This document shows positions 18,301 through 26,797 of a stretch of 64,000 nucleotides of DNA, piece after piece. Below the pieces are notes generated by a model. It was not told the DNA's origin. It ran no database searches and worked only from the letters and a program-made list of their open reading frames with translations. Every line of letters starts with the position of its first letter. Position 1 is the stretch's first letter. The translations under genes were made by a program, and so were the position numbers. The stretch comes from Thermaurantimonas sp046299575 (GTDB lineage Bacteria > Bacteroidota > Bacteroidia > Flavobacteriales > Schleiferiaceae): NCBI RefSeq assembly GCF_046299575.1, contig NZ_JBKBHX010000003.1, forward strand, positions 256,405 through 320,404, written 5' to 3'.

Positions 18301-19697
18301 ATAGCTTTACCTTCAATCAATTTGGGCTGGAATGCCTGAATACCGAGGCGGTGCAGGGTTGGTGCACGGTTCAGAAGAACAGGGTGGCCCTTCATCACGT
18401 TTTCCAGAATATCCCACACCACAGGTTCTCTGCGATCGATAATTCTTTTGGCGGATTTAACGGTCTTTACAATACCTCTTTCGATCAATTTGCGGATGAT
18501 GAAAGGCTTGTACAGCTCGGCAGCCATATCTTTTGGCAAACCGCACTCGTGCAGCGCCAGTTCCGGACCAATCACAATCACCGAACGACCAGAGTAGTCA
18601 ACGCGCTTACCCAGCAGGTTCTGACGGAAGCGGCCTTGCTTACCCTTTAAGCTATCAGAAAGAGATTTAAGTGCGCGGTTTGACTCGGTCTTTACAGCAG
18701 TTGATTTGCGGGTATTGTCAAAGAGTGAGTCAACTGCTTCTTGAAGCATGCGCTTTTCGTTGCGCAAGATGACCTCTGGAGCTTTGATCTCCATGAGGCG
18801 CTTCAATCGGTTGTTTCTGATGATTACACGGCGGTAAAGGTCATTGAGGTCGGAGGTAGCAAAGCGACCACCGTCGAGCGGCACAAGAGGACGCAATTCG
18901 GGTGGTATTACAGGGATCACCTTCATGATCATCCACTCCGGCTTATTTGCGATGCGGGTATTTGCTTCGCGTACTGCCTCAACTACCTGAAGTCTTTTGA
19001 GGGCTTCTTGTTTCTTTTGCTGCGAAGTTTCTCTGTTTGCCTGATGTCTTAATTCGTAAGAAAGTTCATCGAGATTAAGACGCTGAAGCAGCATCAGCAG
19101 TGCCTCAGCCCCCATTTTAGCAATGAATTTATTGGGGTCGTTATCGTCGAGATATTGATTCTCAGGTGGTAGTTTTTCAATGATTTCGAGGTATTCCTCT
19201 TCAGTGAGGAAGTCCATTTTATTCAATTCCGAACCATCAGGATATTTAGCTATGCCCGGCTGAATTACTACGTAACGCTCGTAGTAAATGATCATGTCCA
19301 GTTTTTTGGAAGGGAGACCGAGCAAATAGCCTATTTTATTTGGGATGGAACGGAAATACCAAATGTGTGCTACAGGAACAGTAAGAGTAATGTGTCCAAT
19401 GCGCTCACGACGAACTTTTTTCTCTGTAACCTCTACACCACAGCGGTCGCAAACGATCCCCTTGTAGCGGATTCTTTTGTATTTGCCGCATCCGCACTCA
19501 TAGTCTTTAACAGGACCAAAAATGCGCTCGCAGAACAATCCGTCACGCTCTGGCTTATGGGTGCGGTAATTGATGGTTTCGGGCTTTAATACCTCGCCAT
19601 AGGAGCGCTCGAGAATATACTCGGGCGATGCAAGGCTTATAGTAATGGTGCTAAAGCGGCTGCTTTGGGTGTTTTTATCTGTCTTTTTAAACGACAT
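15390..19697 (-). CDS. rpoC: RNA polymerase subunit beta-prime
   Basis: A 1435-residue catalytic subunit of RNA polymerase. The N-terminal zinc-binding segment is CGCGKYKRIRYKGIVCDRCG near 68-88. The Mg-binding active-site motif NADFDGDQM is at 477-485. The second zinc site (CGTLRG, then CESQKGICAKCYG) and the bridge/trigger region GEPGTQLTLRTFH lie further on. Length fits the Bacteroidota form. It follows rpoB after 20 bp and precedes DUF3467. The frame is intact throughout. Confidence 0.99.
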   Translation of the reverse strand: MSFKKTDKNTQSSRFSTITISLASPEYILERSYGEVLKPETINYRTHKPERDGLFCERIFGPVKDYECGCGKYKRIRYKGIVCDRCGVEVTEKKVRRERIGHITLTVPVAHIWYFRSIPNKIGYLLGLPSKKLDMIIYYERYVVIQPGIAKYPDGSELNKMDFLTEEEYLEIIEKLPPENQYLDDNDPNKFIAKMGAEALLMLLQRLNLDELSYELRHQANRETSQQKKQEALKRLQVVEAVREANTRIANKPEWMIMKVIPVIPPELRPLVPLDGGRFATSDLNDLYRRVIIRNNRLKRLMEIKAPEVILRNEKRMLQEAVDSLFDNTRKSTAVKTESNRALKSLSDSLKGKQGRFRQNLLGKRVDYSGRSVIVIGPELALHECGLPKDMAAELYKPFIIRKLIERGIVKTVKSAKRIIDRREPVVWDILENVMKGHPVLLNRAPTLHRLGIQAFQPKLIEGKAIQLHPLTCTAFNADFDGDQMAVHLPLGHAAILEAQMLMLASHNILNPANGSPITVPSQDMVLGLYYITKPRPSTPDNPVKGEGKIFYSAEEVQIALNENRLDINAKIKVKAKVRENDQLVEKIIETTAGRVIFNTIVPEEVGFINELLTKKSLRDIIAKILRLTNIPKTAAFLDNMKNLGYRYAFKGGLSFSLGDIIIPPEKEQLIAEANEAVENVIASYNMGLITNNERYNQIIDIWTNTNARLTERAMHYLSNDRQGFNPIYMMLDSGARGSKEQIRQLSGMRGLMAKPQKSGSTGGEIIENPIIANFKEGLSILEYFISTHGARKGLADTALKTADAGYLTRRLVDVAQDVIISEEDCGTLRGLEVTALKKNEEVVEPLYDRILGRVSLHDVYDPLTDELYVKSGQEITEEIARKIENSPIQMVEVRSPLTCESQKGICAKCYGRNLATSKMIQIGEAVGVIAAQSIGEPGTQLTLRTFHVGGTAGNVAEESKIVAKFDGKIEIDELRTVESENDLGETIEVVIGRTAEMRIVDEKTGVVVQTNNIPYGSTIYVKAGQSLQKGTKICEWDPYNAVIVAENNGIVKYDGIEMGVTCREEVDEQTGFKEKVISESKNKRLIPTLHIQSEIGEILKSYNLPVGAHLIVEDGSTIKAGKVIAKIPRKSAKAGDITGGLPRVTELFEARNPSNPAIVSEIDGIVTFGPKIKRGNREVIVESKTGERKVYMINLSKQILVQENDFVKAGTPLSDGAISPADILAIQGPSKVQEYLVNEIQEVYRLQGVKINDKHFEVIVRQMMRKVEIVEAGDTSFLEGQLVHINDFNAENDYIFDKKVVEEAGDSTELKPGMIVSARKLRDENSRLKRQDKKLVVARDARPATANPVLQGITRAALQTKSFISAASFQETTKVLNEAAVSGKVDYLEGLKENVIVGHNIPAGTGLKSFERILVGSLTDYEAMKARKEKETAN

Positions 19698-19717
19698 ATT
19701 GAAATTTTTTAAAATCC

Positions 19718-22700
19718 TTATTCCATTGTCACTTTCAGTCCAAGACCGAGCAGTTCATGCAACAAAACGTTGAATGATTCGGGAATTCCCGGCTCAGGAA
19801 GATTTTCTCCTTTTACTATGGCTTCATATGTTTTGGCACGGCCAATTACGTCATCGCTCTTTACAGTTAAAATTTCGCGCAAGATGTTGGAAGCACCATA
19901 AGCTTCAAGTGCCCACACCTCCATCTCACCGAAACGCTGACCACCGAACTGCGACTTACCGCCAAGTGGCTGTTGGGTGATAAGTGAGTACGGTCCAATT
20001 GAACGAGCGTGCATTTTGTCATCGACCATATGGCCAAGCTTAAGCATGTAAATAACCCCAACGGTAGCCTTCTGGTCGAAACGCTCTCCAGTTCCACCGT
20101 CATAGAGATAAGTATGACCAAATCTCGGTAATCCGGCTAAATCAGTGTAGTAGTTGATCTCATCTATGCTTGCACCGTCGAAAATAGGAGTTGCAAACTT
20201 GAGTCCTAACTTTTGACCTGCCCATCCCAAAACAGTTTCGTAGATCTGACCGATGTTCATTCGGGAAGGTACACCGAGTGGGTTGAGTACAATGTCAACC
20301 GGAGTTCCGTCTTCGAGGAAAGGCATGTCTTCGTCGCGCACAATTTTAGCTACTATACCCTTGTTACCGTGACGACCAGCCATTTTGTCACCCACTTTAA
20401 GCTTACGCTTTTGAGCTACATAAATTTTAGCCAGCTTCACAATACCTGGTGGAAGCTCATCACCCACCATGATATTGAACTTCTTGCGCTTCAGCACACC
20501 CAACAGATCGCTGGCTTTTATTTTATAGTTGTGCAGTAAGGTGGTAATGAGGTTGTTCTTTTCATCGTCAGTTGTCCACTGGCCACCTTGTATACGGGTA
20601 TAGTCTTCAATAGAGTTGAGGATCTTTTGGGTAAACTTCGTTCCTTTTGGAATGACAACCTCGTTCAGGTCGTTGTAAACGCCTTGAGAGGTTTTACCGG
20701 CCACCAGAATATTCAGCTTTTCTAGGAATCTCTCTCTCAAAGCAGCCATATTCTGATTGTATTCGTCCTCTACCTCTTGAAGCTCTTGCTTTTCTTTTTG
20801 CTTAGAACGCTTGTCTTTAAGTGCCTTGGTGAATAGTTTCTTGTCGATGACCACACCGTATGCAGAGGGGGGAGCTTTCAGCGAAGCATCTTTTACATCG
20901 CCGGCCTTATCACCGAATATGGCTCTCAAGAGCTTCTCCTCTGGTGTAGGATCCGATTCGCCCTTCGGAGTGATTTTTCCGATTAAAATATCACCAGGCT
21001 TAATCTCTGCGCCGATTCGAATAATACCGTTTTCGTCGAGCTCGCGGGTAGCTTCTTCACTTACGTTGGGTATATCGCAAGTAAGCTCCTCCATACCCAG
21101 CTTGGTATCCCGCACATCTACGGAATACTCTTCGATGTGGATGGAAGTGAATATATCTTCGCGAACGACGCGCTCTGAAATCACTATAGCGTCCTCAAAG
21201 TTGTAACCCTTCCAGGGCATGAAGGCCACCTTGAGGTTTCGGCCAAGAGCCAGCTCACCATCGCGAGTAGAATATCCTTCGCACAAGACCTGACCCTTCG
21301 TTACGCGATCGCCTACGCGCACTATGGGCTTAAGGTTAATTGTGGTGTTTTGGTTTGTTTTTCTGTATTTGATAAGCTTATAAACTTTTAAGTCATCGTC
21401 GAAGCTTACAAGCCTTTCGTTTTCCGTTCTATTATATCGGATGTGGATTTCATTGGCATCTACGTATTCTACTATGCCATCACCTTCAGCATTAATGAGC
21501 ACGCGGGAATCCTTGGCCACAATGCGTTCCATTCCTGTTCCCACGATAGGTGCTTCAGGACGTATGAGTGGAACGGCCTGGCGCATCATGTTTGAGCCCA
21601 TCAAGGCGCGGTTAGCGTCGTCGTGTTCGAGGAAAGGAATTAGAGAAGCTGAAATGGATGCGATCTGGTTAGGAGCCATATCCATGAAGTGAACTTCAGA
21701 GGGCTCCACGATTGGGAAATCGCCTTCCAAACGGGCCTTGATCTTTTGATTGATAAACTCCCCAGAGTCTGAAATTGGCGCGTTCGCTTGTGCGATTACC
21801 ATTCCTTCTTCTTCCTCAGCTGAGAGGTACACAGGCTTTTCGTCGAGTTTTACAACGCCATTTTCAACCTTGCGATAAGGTGTTTCGATAAAGCCGAGGC
21901 TGTTTACTTTGGCAAATACGCAAAGCGAAGAAATCAAACCGATGTTCGGACCTTCAGGTGTTTCTATAGGACAGAGACGGCCGTAGTGTGTATAGTGAAC
22001 GTCACGTACTTCGAAACCAGCGCGATCTCTTGAAAGACCACCAGGACCAAGAGCCGAGAGACGACGCTTATGCGTAATCTCAGCCAATGGGTTGGTTTGG
22101 TCCATAAACTGGCTAAGCTGGTTCGTTCCAAAGAAAGAATTAATTACGGAAGAAAGTGTTTTTGCATTTATAAGATCAATTGGCGTAAATACCTCGTTGT
22201 CACGCACATTCATGCGCTCGCGTATTGTACGCGCCATACGAGCCAGGCCCACGCTGAATTGGGCAGCCAATTGCTCACCTACTGTACGAACACGGCGGTT
22301 ACTGAGGTGGTCGATGTCATCCACTTCAGCTTTAGAGTTGATGAGCTGAATTAGATATTTAACGATGGCGATGATATCTTCTTTGGTGAGCACCTGAACA
22401 TTTGGATCAATGTCGAGACCAAGTTTCTTATTGAGACGATAGCGACCGACATCTCCCAGGCTGTAGCGAGTATCTGAGAAGAAGAGTTTTTCGATGATTC
22501 CCCTTGCTGTTTCTTCGTCGGGGGGGTCAGCATTTCTGAGCTGCCGATAGATATACTCCATAGCCTCCAGCTCAGAGTTGGTAGAGTCTTTTTGGAGCGT
22601 ATTGTAGATAATAGAATATTCTGATGACTCTACATCCTCTCTGTGCAGGAGAATCGTTTCTACATTGGCCTCTATAATAAGGTCTATGTGTTCTTTTTCG

Positions 22701-23542
22701 ATGATTTCATCGCGATCAATGAGCACTTCGTTTCGCTCAAGAGATACAACTTCGCCAGTATCTTCATCTACGAAGTCTTCAATCCAGGTTTTGAGAACGC
22801 GAGCAGCAAGCCTACGACCTACCACGCGCTTGAGCGCAGCTTTCGAAACTTTTACTTCTTCAGCAAGGTCAAAGAGCTCAAGAATGTCCTTATCGCGCTC
22901 GTAACCTATGGCCCGTAAAAGGGTTGTAACAGGTAATTTCTTCTTGCGGTCGATGTAGGCATACATAACATCGTTGATGTCGGTAGCAAATTCTATCCAG
23001 CTACCCTTAAAAGGTATGATTCGAGCTGAATACAATTTAGTACCGTTGGCGTGATAGCTCTGCCCAAAAAACACACCCGGTGAGCGGTGTAACTGAGAAA
23101 CAACTACGCGTTCAGCACCATTTACAATAAAGGTACCGCGATCAGTCATGTAGGGTATGGTACCCAAGTACACATCCTGAACAATGGTTTCAAATTCTTC
23201 GTGTTCTGGATCAGTACAGTAAAGTTTGAGGCGAGCCTTTAATGGTACACTGTACGAAAGACCTCTTTCGATGCACTCTTCCTCGGTGTAGCGCGGTGGA
23301 TCTACGAAATAATCGAGGAATTCGAGTACAAACTGGTTGCGAGCATCAGTGATCGGAAAATTCTCCATGAAGGTTTTGTAAAGACCTTCATTTTTGCGAT
23401 TTTCCGGTTTGGTTTCGAGTTGAAAGAAATCTTTAAAGGATTTTATCTGGATCTCGAGTAAGTCGGGATATTCAGGTTGCGACTTCATGCTACTGAACGA
23501 GACCCTTCCATGTACCACTTCGTGAGGAATCTGGCTGCTCAT
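19718..23542 (-). CDS. rpoB: RNA polymerase subunit beta
   Basis: A 1274-residue beta subunit. The rifampicin-binding region is recognisable around 505-570 (FFGTNQLSQFMDQTNPL, then THKRRLSALGPGG and RLCPIETPEGPN). The C-terminal GGKSQFGGQRFGEMEVWALE and YGAS motifs are intact. A 102-bp gap with a strong hairpin separates it from rplL. A G-run within the gene (near 22516 on the plus strand) keeps the frame. Confidence 0.99.
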   Translation of the reverse strand: MSSQIPHEVVHGRVSFSSMKSQPEYPDLLEIQIKSFKDFFQLETKPENRKNEGLYKTFMENFPITDARNQFVLEFLDYFVDPPRYTEEECIERGLSYSVPLKARLKLYCTDPEHEEFETIVQDVYLGTIPYMTDRGTFIVNGAERVVVSQLHRSPGVFFGQSYHANGTKLYSARIIPFKGSWIEFATDINDVMYAYIDRKKKLPVTTLLRAIGYERDKDILELFDLAEEVKVSKAALKRVVGRRLAARVLKTWIEDFVDEDTGEVVSLERNEVLIDRDEIIEKEHIDLIIEANVETILLHREDVESSEYSIIYNTLQKDSTNSELEAMEYIYRQLRNADPPDEETARGIIEKLFFSDTRYSLGDVGRYRLNKKLGLDIDPNVQVLTKEDIIAIVKYLIQLINSKAEVDDIDHLSNRRVRTVGEQLAAQFSVGLARMARTIRERMNVRDNEVFTPIDLINAKTLSSVINSFFGTNQLSQFMDQTNPLAEITHKRRLSALGPGGLSRDRAGFEVRDVHYTHYGRLCPIETPEGPNIGLISSLCVFAKVNSLGFIETPYRKVENGVVKLDEKPVYLSAEEEEGMVIAQANAPISDSGEFINQKIKARLEGDFPIVEPSEVHFMDMAPNQIASISASLIPFLEHDDANRALMGSNMMRQAVPLIRPEAPIVGTGMERIVAKDSRVLINAEGDGIVEYVDANEIHIRYNRTENERLVSFDDDLKVYKLIKYRKTNQNTTINLKPIVRVGDRVTKGQVLCEGYSTRDGELALGRNLKVAFMPWKGYNFEDAIVISERVVREDIFTSIHIEEYSVDVRDTKLGMEELTCDIPNVSEEATRELDENGIIRIGAEIKPGDILIGKITPKGESDPTPEEKLLRAIFGDKAGDVKDASLKAPPSAYGVVIDKKLFTKALKDKRSKQKEKQELQEVEDEYNQNMAALRERFLEKLNILVAGKTSQGVYNDLNEVVIPKGTKFTQKILNSIEDYTRIQGGQWTTDDEKNNLITTLLHNYKIKASDLLGVLKRKKFNIMVGDELPPGIVKLAKIYVAQKRKLKVGDKMAGRHGNKGIVAKIVRDEDMPFLEDGTPVDIVLNPLGVPSRMNIGQIYETVLGWAGQKLGLKFATPIFDGASIDEINYYTDLAGLPRFGHTYLYDGGTGERFDQKATVGVIYMLKLGHMVDDKMHARSIGPYSLITQQPLGGKSQFGGQRFGEMEVWALEAYGASNILREILTVKSDDVIGRAKTYEAIVKGENLPEPGIPESFNVLLHELLGLGLKVTME

Positions 23543-23591
23543 ACTGTATGGAAAAGAAAGTTTTTAAAAATAAGTAAATAAAACGCAAAAA

Positions 23592-23623
23592 GGTTTAGGT
23601 TTGAAAACCTTCAAACCTAAACC
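23592..23623 (-). promoter_or_regulatory. Perfect 14-bp hairpin between rplL and rpoB (attenuator or RNA-processing site)
   Basis: GGTTTAGGTTTGAA pairs without mismatch with TTCAAACCTAAACC across a four-base loop. On the minus strand five T follow, so it could act as a partial terminator lowering rpoBC relative to rplJL, or as a processing site. It lies 50 bp upstream of the rpoB start. In E. coli the same junction carries an attenuator and an RNase III site; equivalence here is inference. Confidence 0.75.
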
Positions 23624-23644
23624 GAAAAACAAAGTGAAAATAAA

Positions 23645-24028
23645 TTACTTAATCTCAACTTCAGCTCCTGCCTCTTCAAGTTGTTTTTTGAGAGCATCGG
23701 CTTCGTCCTTAGTTACGCCTTCCTTCAAAGGCTTGGGTGCATTGTCCACTACATCTTTAGCTTCCTTCAGACCGAGGCCAGTGAGCTCTTTTACAAGCTT
23801 CACTACAGCAAGTTTCTGTGGACCAGCAGACTTAAGAATCACATCAAAAGATGTTTTCTCTTCTGCAGCTGCAGCACCATCTCCACCACCGGCAGCAGGA
23901 CCTGCAGCAACTACAGCAGCAGCGGCAGGCTCAATGCCATAAGTTTCCTTCAGGTAGTTAGCAAGCTCTTGAACTTCTTTTACAGTAAGACTTACGAGTT
24001 TATCACCGAGTTCTTGAATTGTTGACAT
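23645..24028 (-). CDS. rplL: Ribosomal protein bL12 (L7/L12)
   Basis: A 127-residue stalk protein. The N-terminal dimerisation helix region (VSLTVKEVQELANYLKETYG) is followed by an Ala/Gly-rich hinge (about 34-55) and the conserved factor-binding domain (SFDVILKSAG, KLAVVKLVKELTGLGLKEAK). It binds L10 and recruits elongation factors. Third gene of the rplK-rplA-rplJ-rplL block by function, 68 bp after rplJ. Confidence 0.98.
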   Translation of the reverse strand: MSTIQELGDKLVSLTVKEVQELANYLKETYGIEPAAAAVVAAGPAAGGGDGAAAAEEKTSFDVILKSAGPQKLAVVKLVKELTGLGLKEAKDVVDNAPKPLKEGVTKDEADALKKQLEEAGAEVEIK

Positions 24029-24096
24029 TTTAATTTGTTTTTTAGTTGGTTAATAATTAATTGATGTATTTGGAAGCTGAGTGCGTACTCTTTGGA

Positions 24097-24621
24097 TTAA
24101 CTTTTAGCTCTATCTTCCAGCGTCTTGAGCAATCCTGCGATTGTCTGGCCACCGCTGTTAAGAGCAGATACCACATTTTTAATCGGGCTTTGCAGCAGAA
24201 GAATGATGTCGCCGATAAGTTCTTCGCGTGACTTGAGGTTCTCAAGTACCTTCAGCTGATTGTCGCCGACAAATATGGCTTCTTCTACATAAGCGCCTTT
24301 CAGTATGGGCTTTTCTGATTTTTTGCGAACTTCGAGAATGAGCCTTGCAGGTGTGCTTCCACTCTCTGCGATCATCAGGCTTGTCATTCCCTTTAGGGTT
24401 GGGAAGAGTTCCCCAAAGTTTTTGCCTGATCTTTCCATGGCCTTTTTAAGCAGCGTGTTCTTCACCACTCTCAGCTGTACTTTCTTGTTAAAGCACATTC
24501 TGCGTAGCTGGGAGGTTTGAGCTGCATTAAGACCCTCGATATCTGTGAGGTAGATTACATTGTTATTTTTCAAAATTTCTGTAATCTCCTCTATCAATGC
24601 ATTTTTTTCCTCTTTAGTCAT
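24097..24621 (-). CDS. rplJ: Ribosomal protein uL10
   Basis: A 174-residue L10. The N-terminal 23S-rRNA-binding domain has FNKKVQLRVVKNTLLKKAM near 44-62, and the C-terminal helix that carries L12 dimers follows about 135-174. It starts only 19 bp after rplA, so the long L10-binding leader seen in E. coli has no room between these genes. Autoregulation, if present, must use another site. Confidence 0.97.
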   Translation of the reverse strand: MTKEEKNALIEEITEILKNNNVIYLTDIEGLNAAQTSQLRRMCFNKKVQLRVVKNTLLKKAMERSGKNFGELFPTLKGMTSLMIAESGSTPARLILEVRKKSEKPILKGAYVEEAIFVGDNQLKVLENLKSREELIGDIILLLQSPIKNVVSALNSGGQTIAGLLKTLEDRAKS

Positions 24622-24640
24622 TTGCCAATTCTTTTAATCA

Positions 24641-25336
24641 TTAATTTGTAGCCTGACGGGTATCTACTGCAATTCCGGGGCCCATTGTGCTGCTCATATA
24701 AATGCTCTTGATATATGTGCCTTTGGCAGTAGAGGGCTTTAGGCGTACAATGGTTCTGAGCAATTCCTCAGCATTCTCTTTAATCTTGGAAGGCTCAAAA
24801 GATACCTTGCCAATGGCAGCGTGCACGATACCGTAGCGATCTACTTTAAAATCTATTTTACCGGCTTTCACATCTTTTACTGCCTTTCCAATGTCCATGG
24901 TTACGGTACCAGTCTTTGGGTTTGGCATCAATCCACGTGGACCGAGTATTCTTCCCAATGGACCAATTTTGCCCATTACTGAAGGCAGAGTAATGATGAC
25001 ATCAACGTCAGTCCAACCGTTTTTAATTTTCTCTATGTACTCGTCTAAACCCACATAGTCAGCTCCGGCCTCTTTAGCTTCAGCCTCTTTATCAGGCGGC
25101 ACAAGGGCAAGTACGCGAACTGTCTTACCAGTACCGTGTGGCAATGTAACTACACCGCGTACCATTTGGTTGGCTTTGCGTGGATCCACGCCGAGACGCA
25201 CAGCAATATCGACTGAAGCATCGAATTTAGCGATGGAGGTCTCTTTCACCAGTTTTGCAGCTTCATCGAGTGTGTAGGCCTTGTTTTTATCTACTTTGGC
25301 CTGAGCTGCTTTCATCTTTTTCGTTAACTTCGCCAT
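24641..25336 (-). CDS. rplA: Ribosomal protein uL1
   Basis: A 231-residue L1 with the family signature around 120-150 (GKIGPLGRILGPRGLMPNPK). It binds the L1 stalk of 23S rRNA and in many bacteria also represses its own rplK-rplA mRNA. It starts 6 bp after rplK, consistent with translational coupling. Confidence 0.98.
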   Translation of the reverse strand: MAKLTKKMKAAQAKVDKNKAYTLDEAAKLVKETSIAKFDASVDIAVRLGVDPRKANQMVRGVVTLPHGTGKTVRVLALVPPDKEAEAKEAGADYVGLDEYIEKIKNGWTDVDVIITLPSVMGKIGPLGRILGPRGLMPNPKTGTVTMDIGKAVKDVKAGKIDFKVDRYGIVHAAIGKVSFEPSKIKENAEELLRTIVRLKPSTAKGTYIKSIYMSSTMGPGIAVDTRQATN

Positions 25337-25342
25337 ACGTCA

Positions 25343-25786
25343 TTACTTTTTTAACGGTGATTCTCCAACGATGGTCAAACCCATACTGCGTGCAGTTCCG
25401 GCGATCATGCTCATTGCAGATTCGATAGTAAAAGCATTGAGATCCTGCATTTTATCCTCGGCAATAGCACGAATTTGATCCCAAGTTACTTTACCTACTT
25501 TTTTGCGGTTTGGCTCAGCACTACCACTTTTAATCTTAGCCGCTTCCATCAGTTGAATGGCAGCGGGAGGGGTCTTTACGATAAAGTCAAATGACTTATC
25601 TGCGTACACTGTAATAAGCACGGGCAATATTTTACCCATTTTATCTTGCGTACGCGCATTGAATTGCTTGCAGAACTCCATAATGTTCACGCCCTTCGAA
25701 CCTAGTGCAGGTCCGATAGGGGGGGCAGGGTTTGCTTGTCCACCCTTAGCCTGGAGTTTGATTATTGCGGTTACTTCTTTAGCCAT
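25343..25786 (-). CDS. rplK: Ribosomal protein uL11
   Basis: A 147-residue L11: KLQAKGGQANPAPPIGPALG at the N-terminus, then GVNIMEFCKQFN, with a C-terminal rRNA-binding domain ending GLTIVGESPL. It forms the GTPase-associated centre with the L10/L12 stalk. An inverted repeat lies in its leader. Confidence 0.98.
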   Translation of the reverse strand: MAKEVTAIIKLQAKGGQANPAPPIGPALGSKGVNIMEFCKQFNARTQDKMGKILPVLITVYADKSFDFIVKTPPAAIQLMEAAKIKSGSAEPNRKKVGKVTWDQIRAIAEDKMQDLNAFTIESAMSMIAGTARSMGLTIVGESPLKK

Positions 25787-25808
25787 TTTGTTTTGTTTTT
25801 GCCAACAG

Positions 25809-25835
25809 GTGCCAAACTGGAAGCGGATTTGGCAC
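25809..25835 (-). promoter_or_regulatory. Hairpin in the rplK leader (candidate ribosomal-protein autoregulatory site)
   Basis: GTGCCAAA and TTTGGCAC form an 8-bp stem around an 11-base loop, in the 86-bp gap between nusG and rplK and 23 bp before the rplK start. There is no T run, so it is not a terminator. In other bacteria L1 represses translation by binding the rplK leader; that this hairpin is such a site is inference. Confidence 0.5.
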
Positions 25836-25872
25836 GCAGTTAAATGTATATTGAGCTCACATCAATATCTGA

Positions 25873-26421
25873 TCAGGATTCCCTCTCTACTTGCATGTAG
25901 CTAAGCTCTAGAGGTGTTTTGCGACCGAAAATTTTTACCATTACCTCAAGCTTTCTCTTTTCTTCGTGGATTTTCTCAATCACCCCGTTGAAACCGGTAA
26001 AAGGACCATCAATTACCTTTACAGTTTCACCTACTACAAAAGGCACTTGTGTAACTTCCAAACTTTCGGTCAATTCATCTACTTTTCCGAGCATTCGATT
26101 GACTTCGGCAGGGCGCAAGGGTACGGGGTCTCCGCCTTTCGTTTCGCCAAGGAAACCAATCACTCCCGGAATATTTTTAATTATATGAATCATTTCACCT
26201 TCGAGGTTGGCCTCGATGATGATGTAACCTGGAAAATAGTTGCGTTCTTTAGTTATTTTTTTTCCGTTTCTTACCTGAATTACTTTTTCAGTGGGAATAA
26301 GGACCTTGCCAAGTTGGTGAGAAAGGTTATTGCGAAGAACTTCATTTTCGATGTAGCTCTTCACTTTATTTTCTTGGCCGCTTATAGCCCTTATTACATA
26401 CCACTTTTTATTGTCAGTCAT
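25873..26421 (-). CDS. nusG: Transcription elongation/antitermination factor NusG
   Basis: A 182-residue NusG. The NGN domain (WYVIRAISGQENKVKSYIE at 7-25) is followed by a C-terminal KOW domain (about 127-160, GETVKVIDGPFTGFNGVIEK). It couples RNA polymerase with Rho or the ribosome. It starts 19 bp after secE, the usual secE-nusG order. Confidence 0.97.
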   Translation of the reverse strand: MTDNKKWYVIRAISGQENKVKSYIENEVLRNNLSHQLGKVLIPTEKVIQVRNGKKITKERNYFPGYIIIEANLEGEMIHIIKNIPGVIGFLGETKGGDPVPLRPAEVNRMLGKVDELTESLEVTQVPFVVGETVKVIDGPFTGFNGVIEKIHEEKRKLEVMVKIFGRKTPLELSYMQVERES

Positions 26422-26440
26422 TTTTCTGAGTAGAACATGT

Positions 26441-26641
26441 TTAAAACAGAGAGTATATCGTCTCTAAAACAAGTGTTATTACCTTGTCCATTAAGAATAT
26501 GATCAGTGAAATGATCACCGAAGCCAATGCTACTAGAGCCGTTGTTTTTTGCATTTCAGTGAGTGTAGGCCAGGTGGTTTTTTGAACCAGTTCTATATAC
26601 GACTCTCTGAAAGCATTTTTTATAGAGTTAACAATTTGCAT
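26441..26641 (-). CDS. secE: Preprotein translocase subunit SecE
   Basis: A 66-residue single-helix SecE: MQIVNSIKNAFRESYIELVQ, the conserved KTTWPTLTEMQKTT, then one membrane helix (about 36-58). I start at ATG 26641. The longer frame from 26692 runs backwards into the tRNA-Trp gene and is rejected. SecE stabilises SecY in the translocon. Confidence 0.93.
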   Translation of the reverse strand: MQIVNSIKNAFRESYIELVQKTTWPTLTEMQKTTALVALASVIISLIIFLMDKVITLVLETIYSLF

Positions 26642-26662
26642 TGGTTTAGCACCTAATTTGAG

Positions 26663-26733
26663 CACGGGTGGAGAGATTCGAACTCCCATCAACGGTTTTG
26701 GAGACCGCTATTCTACCCTTGAACTACACCCGT
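26663..26733 (-). tRNA. tRNA-Trp (anticodon CCA)
   Basis: 71 nt. The acceptor ACGGGTG pairs perfectly with CACCCGT and the discriminator is G. The anticodon loop CTCCAAA gives CCA. The T-loop is TTCGAAT. It sits between tuf and secE, only 21 bp before the secE start, and is probably processed from the same transcript. Confidence 0.96.
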
Positions 26734-26741
26734 ATGTGGTA

Positions 26742-26776
26742 AAAGGTGTTTCGAGTTTAATTCCCGAAACACCTTT
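26742..26776 (-). terminator. Hairpin between tuf and tRNA-Trp (weak terminator or processing site)
   Basis: AAAGGTGTTTCG pairs with CGAAACACCTTT, a 12-bp perfect stem with an 11-base loop. On the minus strand only four T follow, then ACC, so termination would be partial. It may protect or process the tuf mRNA end. Confidence 0.55.
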
Positions 26777-26797
26777 AGAATATTGAAAAATTATTAA

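Noticed and set aside
22510..22530. Homopolymer G run in rpoB as a possible frameshift
   Set aside because: The frame continues intact through conserved rpoB sequence on both sides.
26642..26692. N-terminal extension of SecE
   Set aside because: It would translate tRNA-Trp sequence; the ATG at 26641 gives a normal SecE.
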